In this document: positions 35,064 through 44,213 of the stretch, in pieces
Position numbering within the stretch: position 1 is the stretch's first letter
Layout of the letters: each line of letters starts with the position of its first letter
Source: Pseudomonadota bacterium
GTDB lineage: Bacteria; Pseudomonadota; Alphaproteobacteria; Rhizobiales; Rhizobiaceae
DNA: 64,000 bases
NCBI GenBank assembly: GCA_023404095.1
Contig: JAEYDD010000056.1
Location: 1-64,000, forward strand
Direction: 5' to 3'
Position numbers and translations under genes: made by a program
Notes under the pieces: model-generated
What the model saw: only the letters and a program-made list of their open reading frames with translations
Told to the model about the DNA's origin: nothing
Database searches by the model: none

Positions 35064-35762
35064 ATGCCTGGGAATTCGAGTGGCGTCGCTGCAGTCGAGC
35101 GTGCCGCCTCATTGTTGGAAGCGTTCACCGACCGCGACTTCTCCCTGTCGCTGGGCGAGCTTGCGCGTCGCGTCGATCTGGACAAGTCGACGGTGCTTCG
35201 TATTGCCCGATCATTGGCCAAGCACGGACTGCTGCTGCGCAACGAAGACGCCAGCTGGCGTCTCGGACCGAAGCTCATGAAGCTCGGCAACATCTATCAA
35301 TCGACATTCCGCGCATCCGACATCATCGAGCCGCTGTTGGCCGAGGTCGTCGAAAAGACGGGCGAGAGCGCTGCCGTCTATGTGCGGGAAGGGCAGGAGC
35401 GGGTCTGCCTGTTCAGGCACGATTCCCACCAGTCGATCCGGCATGCGGCTCGTATCGGCGATACCATGCCGCTTGACCGCGGCGCTCCGGGCCGCGTGAT
35501 CCTCGCCTTCGCCGGCCGATCCGGCGAGGTTTACGACCAGATACGCGAGGCCGGATTTCACGTCACCTACGGCGAACGCGATCCGCAGGTCGCCAGCATC
35601 GCGGTTCCGCTCTACCGCGACGGTTCCAATCTGTTCGGCTCGATGGCCGTAACGGGGCCTCCCGTCCGCTTCGACGGCGAAGCCGTTCAACGTCATCTCG
35701 AAATTCTTCGGCAGGCCGCGAGAAAACTCTCGACCGCCATGGGTGGAGAGCCCGGATCATAG
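35064..35762 (+). CDS. IclR-family regulator
   Basis: A 232-residue regulator. The N-terminal winged helix (about 8-65) has SGVAAVERAASLLEAF and LGELARRVDLDKSTVLRIARSL. The C-terminal effector domain includes GRVILAFAG and ASIAVPLYRDG-type strands. GGGAGG precedes ATG 35064. It is divergent from the dehydrogenase/RraA pair and upstream of a TTT transporter operon on its own strand, so it may control both. The effector is likely one of the transported acids or products. Confidence 0.87.
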   Translation: MPGNSSGVAAVERAASLLEAFTDRDFSLSLGELARRVDLDKSTVLRIARSLAKHGLLLRNEDASWRLGPKLMKLGNIYQSTFRASDIIEPLLAEVVEKTGESAAVYVREGQERVCLFRHDSHQSIRHAARIGDTMPLDRGAPGRVILAFAGRSGEVYDQIREAGFHVTYGERDPQVASIAVPLYRDGSNLFGSMAVTGPPVRFDGEAVQRHLEILRQAARKLSTAMGGEPGS

Positions 35763-35803
35763 CGCGGGGCCGGGCCCGCAACGCTCCAATGGAGGATTGG
35801 ATA

Positions 35804-36763
35804 ATGAAGAACTCGTGTTTGAAACTCGCACTGGCGGCGGCCGCACTGACCGCCACGACCTCTGCTGCCTACGCCGAATGGCCGAATGACCGCCCGATCC
35901 AGATGATCGTGGCATTCGCACCGGGCGGCAGTACCGATGTGATGGCGCGAGCGATCGAACCGTTCCTCGAAAAAGAGCTGGGAGCCGACATTGTCATCGA
36001 AAATCGCCCGGGCGCATCCGGCGAGATCGCCTACACGGCGCTCTCCAAGGCAAAGCCGGACGGATACACGTTCTCTTACATCAATACGCCTGGCTTCCTG
36101 TCGATGCAGGTCCAGCGCAAGCTCGGCTACGATCCGAAGAGCATCAAGCCGATCGCCCGCATCGTCGACGACCCGACGGCAATCGTCGTTCCTGCCGCCT
36201 CGGAAATAAAGACGCTGAACGATTTCGTGGAAGCAGCGAAGGCCAATCCGGGCGCGGTCTCATATGGGTCCTCCGGGGTGGGCACCGACGACCATCTCGC
36301 GATCATCCTGCTTGGGTCTGCGACCGGCGCGACCTTCACGCATATTCCGTTCAACGGCGCGGGCGAAACACGGACGGCAGTGCTTGGCGCGCAGGTCACG
36401 GGCGGTGGCCTGAACATCAGCGAGTTTGCAGGCAATGACACATCCGGCCTGCGCATGATCGCGCACTTTGGCACGGAACGCTCGCCGCAACTGCCGGACG
36501 TGCCCACCGCGAAGGAGGCCGGCTTCGACGTCGAGATGACGTCGGAACGGGGCGTGGCAGCGCCACGCGACGTGCCTGACGATATCACGCAGAAGTTCTC
36601 CGACGCGATGAAGCGCGTGTTGGACAATCCGGAATTCCAGAAGCAGGCACAGCAACTGGCCCTGCCGTTGGCCTACCTCTCGGGGCCGGACTGGGAAGCG
36701 CAGATGCCGACCCGTCTTGAGCGGTTCCAGAAGATCTGGAACGAAACTCCGTGGGTTCAGTGA
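35804..36763 (+). CDS. tctC: TTT periplasmic binding protein TctC (Bug family), second copy
   Basis: A 319-residue Bug/TctC receptor with a Sec signal peptide (LKLALAAAALTATTSAAYAE). The mature start WPNDRPIQMIVAFAPGGSTD and IENRPGASGEIAY are the family's ligand loops. GGAGG precedes ATG 35804. It lies 41 bases after iclR. The sequence is clearly different from the TctC at 5560-6549, so the two transporters have separate origins and probably different substrates. Confidence 0.88.
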   Translation: MKNSCLKLALAAAALTATTSAAYAEWPNDRPIQMIVAFAPGGSTDVMARAIEPFLEKELGADIVIENRPGASGEIAYTALSKAKPDGYTFSYINTPGFLSMQVQRKLGYDPKSIKPIARIVDDPTAIVVPAASEIKTLNDFVEAAKANPGAVSYGSSGVGTDDHLAIILLGSATGATFTHIPFNGAGETRTAVLGAQVTGGGLNISEFAGNDTSGLRMIAHFGTERSPQLPDVPTAKEAGFDVEMTSERGVAAPRDVPDDITQKFSDAMKRVLDNPEFQKQAQQLALPLAYLSGPDWEAQMPTRLERFQKIWNETPWVQ

Positions 36764-37221
36764 TGACCGGCTCCTCCAAGAACCGTCGGGATTACCCCGA
36801 TCTGTTGGCGGGTGGACTGATGACGGGTTTGGGAGCGCTTGGCCTTTGGGCCGGGCGCGACCTGGCCTTCGGCACTCCGGCCATGATGGGCTCCGGATTT
36901 CTGCCGAAGGTCCTCTGTGGCTGCCTGATCGCCATTGGCCTCTTCGTCTTTGTCAAGGCAATGGCGAAGTCCTACGAACCGATCGGCGACAGCAACATCA
37001 AACCCTTGCTGATCCTGATCGCGGCGATAGCGGGTTTCGCATTCCTCGCCGAGGGTTTCGGGTTCGTGGTCTCCACGGTCTGGCTGCTCGTAGTCGGCAG
37101 CCTCGCCGATCAGGAATCGCGGTGGAAGGAGATAGCCGTCTCCACCCTGCTTCTGACGGCGTTCGGAGCTCTCGTTTTCATATACGGCCTGGGCGTTCAG
37201 ATGCCAGTCCTGCCCTTCTGA
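36763..37221 (+). CDS. tctB: TTT small membrane subunit TctB, second copy
   Basis: A 152-residue protein with four membrane segments and the conserved MGSGFLPKVLCGCLIAIG region of TctB. ATG 36763 overlaps the tctC stop by one base (TGATG). Order here is tctC-tctB-tctA, the more common arrangement, unlike the first transporter. Confidence 0.82.
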   Translation: MTGSSKNRRDYPDLLAGGLMTGLGALGLWAGRDLAFGTPAMMGSGFLPKVLCGCLIAIGLFVFVKAMAKSYEPIGDSNIKPLLILIAAIAGFAFLAEGFGFVVSTVWLLVVGSLADQESRWKEIAVSTLLLTAFGALVFIYGLGVQMPVLPF

Positions 37222-37246
37222 GCGGCATAGCCGAAGGACCACAATC

Positions 37247-38755
37247 ATGGCTTTTCTCGATGTCTTGATGCTGGGCTTTTCCGAAGCCTTCACACCGACC
37301 AACCTGTTGTTCTGTTTCATTGGTGCGCTGCTTGGTACGCTAATCGGCGTACTTCCTGGCATCGGCCCGACAGCGACCGTTGCAATCCTCCTTCCGGTCA
37401 CCTTCTTCCTGCCGCCGCTCGGAGCCCTCATCATGCTCGCGGGCATCTTCTACGGGGCGCAATACGGCGGATCGACCACCGCCATCCTGGTCAATCTGCC
37501 TGGCGAAGCCTCCGCGGTGGTGACCGCGATTGACGGCTACCAGATGGCCCGGAAGGGACGGGCGGGAGCGGCGCTCGCGATCGCAGCCCTCGGGTCATTC
37601 TTTGCCGGCACGGTGGCGACCGTCGGTCTTGCCGTCGCAGGCCCCACCCTGTCTTCGTTCGCCTTGTCGTTCGGCCCGGCCGAATACGTGGCGCTCTGCG
37701 TCTTCGGTCTTCTTGCAGCAACGATATTGGCGCACGGGTCCGTCGTGAAGGCGATCGGCATGGTCTGTCTCGGCCTCGTCCTCGGTATGGTCGGCATCGA
37801 TGTCAACAGCGGGGCGACGCGGCTGACTTTCGGCTCGACAGAACTCTACGATGGCATCGACTTCGTTGTCATTGCCGTCGGTCTCTTCGGGGTAGCTGAA
37901 ATTGCCAGCAACCTCGAGTTCAAGGAAGCACGGGGCGTCCTGCAGAGCACGATCGGTCGTCTCTGGCCGACAAGACAGGAATTCAAGGAAAGTTGGGCTG
38001 CCGTTCTGCGCGGTACGGCCGTTGGCACGGTCCTCGGCGTTCTGCCGGGCGGCGGGGCAACCTTGAGCGCCTTCAGCGCCTACTCGGTCGAGAAGAAGAT
38101 ATCGAAAACTCCGGAGAAATTCGGACACGGCGCCATCGCAGGGGTTGCCGGGCCGGAGGCGGCGAACAACGCTGGCGCGCAGTCATCGTTCATTCCGCTT
38201 TTGACCCTCGGTATTCCCTCGAATTCGATCATGGCCATGATGCTGGGTGCCATGACGATCCACGGCATCACCCCTGGACCGTCCGTCATCCAGAACCAGC
38301 CGGAATTGTTCTGGGGACTGGTCGCGTCCATGTGGCTCGGCAATGCCATGTTGCTGGTGATCAATCTGCCGCTGATCGGCATCTGGGTGCGGCTCCTGAA
38401 GGTGCCTTACCGTCTGCTCTATCCGGCCATCCTGCTGTTCTGCTGCATCGGCGTCTACAGCGTCAACAACCGCGGCTTCGACGTCGCGCTCGTGATCCTG
38501 TTCGGTATCCTCGGCTACGTGCTGCGCAAGGCGAAGTGCGAAGCCGGTCCGCTGCTGCTGGGCTTCGTGCTCGGTCCGCTGCTTGAAACGAACCTGCGCC
38601 GCGCCCTGCTTCTGTCGCAGGGCGACCCGCTCGTCTTCGTCGAACGTCCGATCAGCGCCGTCTTGCTGCTCATTACTGCCGGCATGCTCCTGACCCTGAT
38701 CCTGCCTGCCATCAGGAAAGGACGCAAGGAAGCATTCGAGGCCAGCGAAGACTGA
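37247..38755 (+). CDS. tctA: TTT large membrane subunit TctA, second copy
   Basis: A 502-residue polytopic protein of the TctA family, about 12 membrane segments. GVLPGIGPTATVAILLPVTF and LGVLPGGGATLSAFSAYSVE are the two family signature repeats. GAAGGACCA lies before ATG 37247. It completes the second TTT transporter. The oxidase gene downstream suggests that a 2-hydroxyacid may be the cargo. Confidence 0.88.
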   Translation: MAFLDVLMLGFSEAFTPTNLLFCFIGALLGTLIGVLPGIGPTATVAILLPVTFFLPPLGALIMLAGIFYGAQYGGSTTAILVNLPGEASAVVTAIDGYQMARKGRAGAALAIAALGSFFAGTVATVGLAVAGPTLSSFALSFGPAEYVALCVFGLLAATILAHGSVVKAIGMVCLGLVLGMVGIDVNSGATRLTFGSTELYDGIDFVVIAVGLFGVAEIASNLEFKEARGVLQSTIGRLWPTRQEFKESWAAVLRGTAVGTVLGVLPGGGATLSAFSAYSVEKKISKTPEKFGHGAIAGVAGPEAANNAGAQSSFIPLLTLGIPSNSIMAMMLGAMTIHGITPGPSVIQNQPELFWGLVASMWLGNAMLLVINLPLIGIWVRLLKVPYRLLYPAILLFCCIGVYSVNNRGFDVALVILFGILGYVLRKAKCEAGPLLLGFVLGPLLETNLRRALLLSQGDPLVFVERPISAVLLLITAGMLLTLILPAIRKGRKEAFEASED

Positions 38756-38765
38756 TTAAAAATCC

Positions 38766-38798
38766 GCGGTGCAGGACCGGTTCGCCTTCCTGCACCGC
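38766..38798. repeat. Long hairpin between tctA and the oxidase gene
   Basis: GCGGTGCAGGA (38766-38776) pairs perfectly with TCCTGCACCGC (38788-38798) over an 11-base loop. The plus-strand side lacks a T-tract; the minus strand reads GGATTTTTAATC beyond the stem. It may act as a partial terminator or as an mRNA-stabilising hairpin. Confidence 0.5.
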
Positions 38799-38827
38799 GC
38801 CCCATAAATTGCTGAAAGACGTTGGCC

Positions 38828-40006
38828 ATGTCACCTTCCCGAACTGGCGGCCGTACCAGCCGTGTCCTGAGAGACATCCTTTGTCTCGATGACTTCGAAG
38901 AAAAAGCGCGACGTCACCTTCCCAGGCCGCTGTTCGGCTACATCGCCGGCGCAAGCGAGCGCAATTCGTCCTTGCGGATGAACGAGGAAGCTTTCCAGAA
39001 GTACGCCTTCAAGCCGCGTGTCCTGCGAGATGTCTCCGCCCGCTCGACGCAGACGACGCTCTTCGGAAAAACCTATGCCGCTCCGTTCGGAATTGCCCCG
39101 ATGGGTATCAGCGCGTTAATGGCCTACCGCGGCGATCTTGTGCTGGCAGAAGGTGCCGCAAAGGCAGGCATTCCGATGATCATGAGCGGCTCATCGCTCA
39201 TTCGCCTAGAGGAGGTCGCAGCCGCCTCGCCGGATGCCTGGTTCCAGGCCTATCTGCCGGGAGAGCCCGATCGCATCGATGCTCTCGTGGATCGTGTTGC
39301 CGCCGCCGGCTTTGAAACGCTTCTGCTTACCGTCGATACGGCCACCCTGGCAAATCGCGAGAACAACATACGCGCGGGCTTTTCCACTCCCTTGCGGCCG
39401 AGCATACGCCTCGCTTGGCAAGGCGTCTCTCACCCGCGGTGGACGATCGGAACCTTCGTCAGGACCATCGTCAGGCATGGAGTGCCGCATTTCGAGAACT
39501 CCTATGCGACACGCGGCGCGCCGATCATCGCCTCGAACGTCATGCGCGATTTCGGTAAGCGCGATCATCTGAACTGGGCCCATCTCGAGCGGATACGCCG
39601 CCGCTGGAAGGGCAAGCTCGTGGTGAAAGGGATCATGCATCCCGAAGACGCCGCACTGGCTGCTGAGACTGGCGCTGACGGCATTATCGTTTCCAATCAC
39701 GGCGGACGACAGCTCGACGGAACGGCCTCGCCGCTACGGGTCTTGCCGGATATCGCCGAACGTGTGCCGATTCCCGTCATGATCGATGGCGGGGTTCGGC
39801 GTGGCACCGACGTATTGAAGGCTCTGGCGCTGGGAGCGAGCTTTGTCTTCGTGGGACGGCCTTTTCTGCACGCTGCTGCCGTAGCCGCACTGCCCGGAGT
39901 ACTACGTTGTGCCGAAATCCTCAGAACGGAAATTGATCGTGATATGGCACTCTTGGGTCTCGCATCGCTATCGAGCCTGCAAGCGATAGACTTGATTGAT
40001 CGCTGA
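38828..40006 (+). CDS. FMN-dependent alpha-hydroxy-acid dehydrogenase/oxidase (LldD-like)
   Basis: A 392-residue enzyme of the FMN-dependent 2-hydroxyacid family (L-lactate dehydrogenase, glycolate oxidase, mandelate dehydrogenase). PLFGYIAGASERN near residue 35, APFGIAPMG, the catalytic histidine in SNHGGRQLDG and the FMN-phosphate region DGGVRRGTDVLKAL are all present. No heme or membrane helix is seen. It would oxidise an L-2-hydroxyacid to the 2-oxoacid. It follows the second TTT transporter, so it may act on the imported acid. ATG 38828 is used; an in-frame TTG is two codons upstream. Confidence 0.85.
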   Translation: MSPSRTGGRTSRVLRDILCLDDFEEKARRHLPRPLFGYIAGASERNSSLRMNEEAFQKYAFKPRVLRDVSARSTQTTLFGKTYAAPFGIAPMGISALMAYRGDLVLAEGAAKAGIPMIMSGSSLIRLEEVAAASPDAWFQAYLPGEPDRIDALVDRVAAAGFETLLLTVDTATLANRENNIRAGFSTPLRPSIRLAWQGVSHPRWTIGTFVRTIVRHGVPHFENSYATRGAPIIASNVMRDFGKRDHLNWAHLERIRRRWKGKLVVKGIMHPEDAALAAETGADGIIVSNHGGRQLDGTASPLRVLPDIAERVPIPVMIDGGVRRGTDVLKALALGASFVFVGRPFLHAAAVAALPGVLRCAEILRTEIDRDMALLGLASLSSLQAIDLIDR

Positions 40007-40122
40007 GTTCCAGCTTTCGAAGTCTGTTTATCGGGCCTCATGCCATCGGCCGTCCAATGCCGAGTGGTCGCCGCAAGTGACCGAATCCCTCATGGGGGGC
40101 GAGGACCAGGCTCGAGCATCCC

Positions 40123-41052
40123 TTAGATTGGCGCTTTATGCTTGGTCGTTCGGTTCTGGATGGCGGCGAATTCACGTGCGGTTTGGATGAACGCTGTGAA
40201 AGCCGCCGGCGGGTTCTTTCTGCCAGGGTAGTACAAAGCCAGTGGTGCTAGAGAGGGTGTCCAGTCTTCAAGGACGCGCACCAGTCGCCCGGCCCTGATA
40301 TCATCGCGTACATCCGCCTCCATGACGTATCCGAGGCCGATGCCGTTTCGCGCCGCGATGCTGACAAGACTAGGCTCATCCAGAGTAATGGCACCTTGCA
40401 CGTCAATCTGAACGGCCTCGCCATTCTTCTCAAACTTCCATCGGAACAGCGCGTTGTTGGGAAGACGCGCGCGGATGCAGCGAAACCGGTAAAGGTCTGT
40501 TGGAACTGTCGGGATGCCATGCGTACGCAGAAACTCCGGCGATGCGACCACGGCATTGCTGCGCTTCATGCCCAGGGGTACGGCGATCATGTCGGCAGGG
40601 ACGAGGTCGGCCGGTCTCAGGCCGAGGTCGAAGCCAGCCGCGACGATATCGACGATCCGTCCTTCGGTGACCAGGTCGACATGAACCTGGGGATAGTGCT
40701 GAAGGAACGAGAGGATGAGCGGCTCCATCACTTCCCGAGCTGCCGTGGCAAACGCGTTGATCCGCAGCGTGCCCGTCGGAACCTCCTGGAGCGACTGCGC
40801 CGCCAGCATGGCGTCGTGGATGTCGGTCATCGCCGGGCCGACGCGTTCGACGAAGGTCTTCCCCGCTTCGGTCAGCGCGACGCTTCGCGTCGTCCGGTTG
40901 AACAGACGGATGCCCAGTCGCTGCTCGAGCTTTGAAATGGCATTGCTCAGGGCCGTCGTGGACATGCCGAGATCATGCGCGGCGGCCCTGAACGACCCAA
41001 GGCGGGCGATGCTGAGAACGGCATCAAGATCAGCAAGAACGGAGCGCGTCAT
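40123..41052 (-). CDS. LysR-family regulator
   Basis: A 309-residue LysR protein of normal length. The HTH occupies residues 5-65 (LDAVLSIARLGSFRAAAHDLG and SNAISKLEQRLGIRLFNRTT). The effector domain shows the PTGTLRINAFATAAREVM and LVTEGRIVDIVAAGFDLGLR segments. It is divergent from the SnoaL-like and SDR genes across 139 bp and probably regulates them. Confidence 0.88.
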   Translation of the reverse strand: MTRSVLADLDAVLSIARLGSFRAAAHDLGMSTTALSNAISKLEQRLGIRLFNRTTRSVALTEAGKTFVERVGPAMTDIHDAMLAAQSLQEVPTGTLRINAFATAAREVMEPLILSFLQHYPQVHVDLVTEGRIVDIVAAGFDLGLRPADLVPADMIAVPLGMKRSNAVVASPEFLRTHGIPTVPTDLYRFRCIRARLPNNALFRWKFEKNGEAVQIDVQGAITLDEPSLVSIAARNGIGLGYVMEADVRDDIRAGRLVRVLEDWTPSLAPLALYYPGRKNPPAAFTAFIQTAREFAAIQNRTTKHKAPI

Positions 41053-41191
41053 TGTCCCTCTTTTCGCAATAGATCATCGTCCTTTATCCCGCTTATCTCG
41101 TCAACATGGATGCTCTACCTTCAGGCCAGTCGAGCTCGAACGGAGGTCGAAACCGCAGCCCAGATGGCTGTGTCAAGGAAAGGAGAACCAA

Positions 41192-41521
41192 ATGACGATC
41201 AAACTACCGAAGGCCATTGAAGACTACTTCGATGCAGACCGATCAGGCAGCCCGGATGCCGTCGCCGCCGCGTTTACGGAGAACGGCGTCGTGAAGGACA
41301 AGGGCAAGCCCCATCGCGGACGCGACGCTATCCGGGAGTGGATGGTCGAAGCCGGCCAGCTCTACACCTACACGGCGGAGCCCTTCTTCATCGGCACGGA
41401 GAACGACAAGAGCCAGGTGACGGCCCATGTCGTGGGCACCTTCCCAGGCAGCCCGATCGACCTGCGGTTCTTCTTCGTCCTCGCAGGCGACAAGGTCGCG
41501 GAACTGGAGATCACGGTATGA
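41192..41521 (+). CDS. SnoaL-like (NTF2-fold) small protein
   Basis: A 109-residue NTF2/SnoaL-fold protein: KAIEDYFDADRSGSPDAVAA, the FTENGVVKDKGKPHRGRDAI segment and a C-terminal set of beta strands ending in FFFVLAGDKVAELEI. Such proteins act as isomerases, cyclases or hydrolases of small ligands, and specific activity cannot be predicted. AAGGAGAACCAA precedes the ATG. It overlaps the SDR by four bases. Confidence 0.78.
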   Translation: MTIKLPKAIEDYFDADRSGSPDAVAAAFTENGVVKDKGKPHRGRDAIREWMVEAGQLYTYTAEPFFIGTENDKSQVTAHVVGTFPGSPIDLRFFFVLAGDKVAELEITV

Positions 41522-42297
41522 GCGCCTTTCTGACTCTGGAGGGTCGTCGGGCTCTCATCACCGGCGGCACGTCGGGCGCGGGCGCGGCAACCGTAAGGCT
41601 GTTCAGGGACCTCGGCGCTCGTGTGCTCACCACCGCGCGCTCGAAGCCGGCGGACTTCTCGGGTGCCGCGTTTGTTGAAGCCAATCTGACCACCGAGGCT
41701 GGAGTGCAGGCCGTGGTTGATGCGGTGCATCAGGAACTCGGCGGGCTCGACATCCTCGTAAACGTGCTGGGTGGCTCCTCGGCACCGTCGGGCGGCTTTG
41801 CGGCGCTGACCGACGAGGAATGGGACAAGGAGTTTGACCTCAACTTCTTTCCGGCGGTCAGACTCGATCGTGCTCTCATCCCTGGCATGATCGCTCAAGG
41901 AAGCGGCGTGGTCATCCACGTCACCTCGATCCAGAACCGTCTCCCGCTACCCGAAGCGACGACCGGCTATGCTTCGGCCAAGGCCGCGCTCAACACCTAC
42001 AGCAACAGCATCTCCAAGGAAGTTTCTCCGAAGGGCGTTCGGGTGGTGCGGGTCTCTCCCGGTTGGATTGCCGATCCGGGGGCCAATGGCCTGGCCTTGC
42101 GTATCGCCGAGGAAGCCGGCATCAGCTACGACGCGGCGATCCAGGTGATCATGAACTCGCTTGGCGGCATACCGCTCGGACGACCGGCTAAGCCGGAAGA
42201 GGTGGCAGACCTGATCGCCTTCCTGGCATCGGATCGAGCGTCATCGATCACCGGCACCGAGCACGTGATCGACGGTGGGACCGTGCCCACCACCTAA
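41518..42297 (+). CDS. Short-chain dehydrogenase/reductase
   Basis: A 259-residue classical SDR. The cofactor motif is TGGTSGAGAA, followed by NVLGG in place of NNAG, catalytic Ser in HVTSIQNR, and the YASAK catalytic tetrad lysine and tyrosine. The end IAFLASDRASSITGTEHVIDGG is standard. It is translationally coupled to the SnoaL-like gene, and the pair is divergent from a LysR gene. The substrate is unknown. Confidence 0.86.
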   Translation: MSAFLTLEGRRALITGGTSGAGAATVRLFRDLGARVLTTARSKPADFSGAAFVEANLTTEAGVQAVVDAVHQELGGLDILVNVLGGSSAPSGGFAALTDEEWDKEFDLNFFPAVRLDRALIPGMIAQGSGVVIHVTSIQNRLPLPEATTGYASAKAALNTYSNSISKEVSPKGVRVVRVSPGWIADPGANGLALRIAEEAGISYDAAIQVIMNSLGGIPLGRPAKPEEVADLIAFLASDRASSITGTEHVIDGGTVPTT

Positions 42298-42666
42298 AGC
42301 ACGTGCGTACCGTTCGGTGTGTATTCGCTCGGATCCAATAGATATGATCTGTCTGAGCCACGGTAGATATCACCAAAGGTCGTAGCCGCCTCCGCGATTT
42401 GCGAAATGCTCGTGCATGGGCATCACGTGCCCATTGGACCGAACGCCGGCTTCCGCAATGATGCGGCGGTGGGCCTTAGGAGGCGCATAATTAGTATAGA
42501 CTACATGACTGTGCCTCGCAGCTTCAGCAGCGAGGCACGTATGGGGGGTAACTTCTGGGGGTCTGAAAGACTCGCGCGCACATGACTGCAATGAAGGCGG
42601 AAGTGATCATTGAGCTCACCTGCTCTGTGGCCGCAATTCCATCCGGGGCCCCAACTCCGGTCAGTC
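42298..42666. other. Intergenic stretch with a perfect hairpin, upstream of an IS
   Basis: No convincing gene is seen. GTGCCTCGC (42511-42519) pairs with GCGAGGCAC (42530-42538) around a ten-base loop, with no T-tract. The IS3 orfB frame on the minus strand runs out of the element into this flank and stops at 42524. Confidence 0.4.
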
Positions 42667-43549
42667 CTGACCTGCCCCTGAACTTTCCTCCGGCTGCGAT
42701 TAGAGCCTCGGTGGTTTTGGATACGCCAAATGGCGCGGTTTGGGCAACCGGCGGAAACGCATAGCCTTCAACTTGCGCAGCGTTGGAGCCGGTTGCGGCG
42801 ATAACCCCGGCAGAGTCCGCCGGGGTTTGATATCCGAGCGATGAGTGCGGCCGGAAATGGTTGTAGTCGTCGGCCCATTCGGCGATGGCGCTGCGGGCAT
42901 GATCGAGGCCGAAGAACAGGCTTTCGTTCAAGAGCTCGTCACGCGTGCGACCGTTGAAGGATTCAACGTAACCGTTCTGGATCGGCTTTCCGGGCGCAAT
43001 GTAGTGCCACTTGACGTTATAATCCTTCGACCAGGCCAGGGTCGCGTTCGACGTGAACTCCGTGCCGTGGTCGGAGACGATCATGCCGGGCTTGCCTCGC
43101 CGTTCGGTCAGCGTCGTCAACTCTCGGGTGACACGGCGACCGGAGATCGACGTGTCCGGCATCGCGGCGAGGCATTCGCGTGTGACGTCGTCCACGACAT
43201 TGAGCACGCGGAAGCGCCTGCCACAGGCGAACTGGTCGTGAACGAAATCCAGTGACCATCGCGCATTGGCCTTCGCCTCCACCAGCATCGGCGCACGAGT
43301 GCCCACGGCACGCCGCCTCGTTTTGCGCTTGCGGACCGAAAGGCCTTCCTCGCGATAAAGCCGGTAGATGCGGTTGACGCCGGACGGCTCTCCCTCCCGC
43401 CGAAGCAGGATGAACAGTCGCCGATATCTGAAGCGTCGTCGCTCGTTGGCGAGATCGCGCAGCCTCGACCGCAGTTCGACGTCCGGCAGGCGGCAGGACC
43501 GATAGCGGATCGTCGTTCGGTCGGCGGAGATGATCTGCAGGCCCGCCAC
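42524..43549 (-). CDS. IS3-family transposase OrfB (reads past the IS end)
   Basis: A 341-residue frame with a full rve integrase domain: first catalytic Asp in SLDFVHDQF, second in VSDHGTEFTSN, and Glu in NGYVESFNGRTRDELLNE. An HTH_21 region precedes it (RFRYRRLFILLRREG). The last 48 residues come from the inverted repeat and flanking DNA, so the original stop codon seems to have been lost. The frame start (GTG) lies where normal OrfB frames run on upstream, suggesting a one-base loss near 43530-43550. Confidence 0.75.
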   Translation of the reverse strand: MAGLQIISADRTTIRYRSCRLPDVELRSRLRDLANERRRFRYRRLFILLRREGEPSGVNRIYRLYREEGLSVRKRKTRRRAVGTRAPMLVEAKANARWSLDFVHDQFACGRRFRVLNVVDDVTRECLAAMPDTSISGRRVTRELTTLTERRGKPGMIVSDHGTEFTSNATLAWSKDYNVKWHYIAPGKPIQNGYVESFNGRTRDELLNESLFFGLDHARSAIAEWADDYNHFRPHSSLGYQTPADSAGVIAATGSNAAQVEGYAFPPVAQTAPFGVSKTTEALIAAGGKFRGRSGLTGVGAPDGIAATEQVSSMITSAFIAVMCARVFQTPRSYPPYVPRC

Positions 43550-43933
43550 TCCGAGAGGCCCATCATGGCCTTCAGATGCGCGACGGCGTCACGCTCGGCG
43601 GCAGGCCCTACCATTTTAAGAAGCTCGCGAAGTGCAGCCACATCCAGCATCTGTTCGGCCAACCGCTTCTTCAGCTTGGCATTCTCCTCCTCGAGCGCCT
43701 TCAGACGCTTCGCCTCCGAAACTTCCACCCCCCCGTACTTGGCTTTCCAGTTGTAAAAAGTCGCCTCAGAAATCCCGTGCTTGCGGCACAAGTCGGCCGC
43801 TTTCGCCCCCGGCTTCCTGCTCCTTCAGCACCGCAATGATCTGCTTTTCCCTAAATCGCTGCTTCTTCATTCGTCCGTCCTCAATGGGCCGGACTCTAAT
43901 CAATTCTGGAGGAAATTCTCAGGGCCAGGTCAG
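42667..43933 (-). mobile_element. IS3-family insertion sequence, about 1.27 kb, with both inverted repeats
   Basis: Imperfect terminal inverted repeats are visible. The left end starts CTGACCTGCCCCTGAA at 42667, and the right end, read on the minus strand from 43933, starts CTGACCTGGCCCTGAG; both continue to TTTCCTCC. Between them lie orfA and orfB on the minus strand. No clear target duplication is seen. It has inserted into or beside another IS3 orfB (43934-44213). A probable one-base insertion in orfA suggests that it is no longer active. Confidence 0.75.
43546..43870 (-). pseudogene. IS3-family OrfA, frameshifted
   Basis: ATG 43870 starts MKKQRFREKQIIAVLKEQEAG, then a run of five Gs (43806-43810 on the complementary strand) shifts the frame; the next frame reads CRKHGISEATFYNWKAKYGG and a coiled-coil KALEEENAKLKKRLAEQMLD. 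One fewer G would restore a continuous OrfA. The C-terminal end approaches the start of OrfB as in IS3-type programmed frameshifting. Confidence 0.7.
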
Positions 43934-44213
43934 TCTGACCCGCCTCGTCGGGATCAAGGCGCTGATCGGTTATAAGCGCCGCCCCGGCATCTATGGTGGC
44001 AGACCGTCGTCGTCGTCGATAATACGCTCGACCGGCAATTCGACGTAACGGCTCCAGACACTGACTGGGTGACGGACATCGCCTACATTCGAACCTGCGA
44101 GGGCTTCGCCTACCCTCTCATCGATCTCTTTTCCCGCCGCGCTATCGGCTGGGCGATGCAGAGCCGCCAAACCACGGATGTCGTATTGGACGCGCTTCTC
44201 TGGTTGCCGCCCG
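43934..44213 (+). pseudogene. IS3-family orfB central fragment, interrupted by the IS
   Basis: Two frames encode RLVGIKALIGYKRRPGIYGG and then, after a frameshift near 44010, RQFDVTAPDTDWVTDIAYIR, EGFAYPLIDLFSRRAIGWAM and QSRQTTDVVLDALLWLP. These are the typical first catalytic Asp region of an IS3 transposase. The 5' part is displaced by the element at 42667-43933 and the 3' part is missing. The following 44214-44436 shows nothing I can assign. Confidence 0.72.

Noticed and set aside
42370..42591. 73-residue minus-strand frame ending in HEHFANRGGGYDLW
   Set aside because: It has no recognisable family, no clear ribosome site and overlaps the hairpin and the end of the IS orfB frame.
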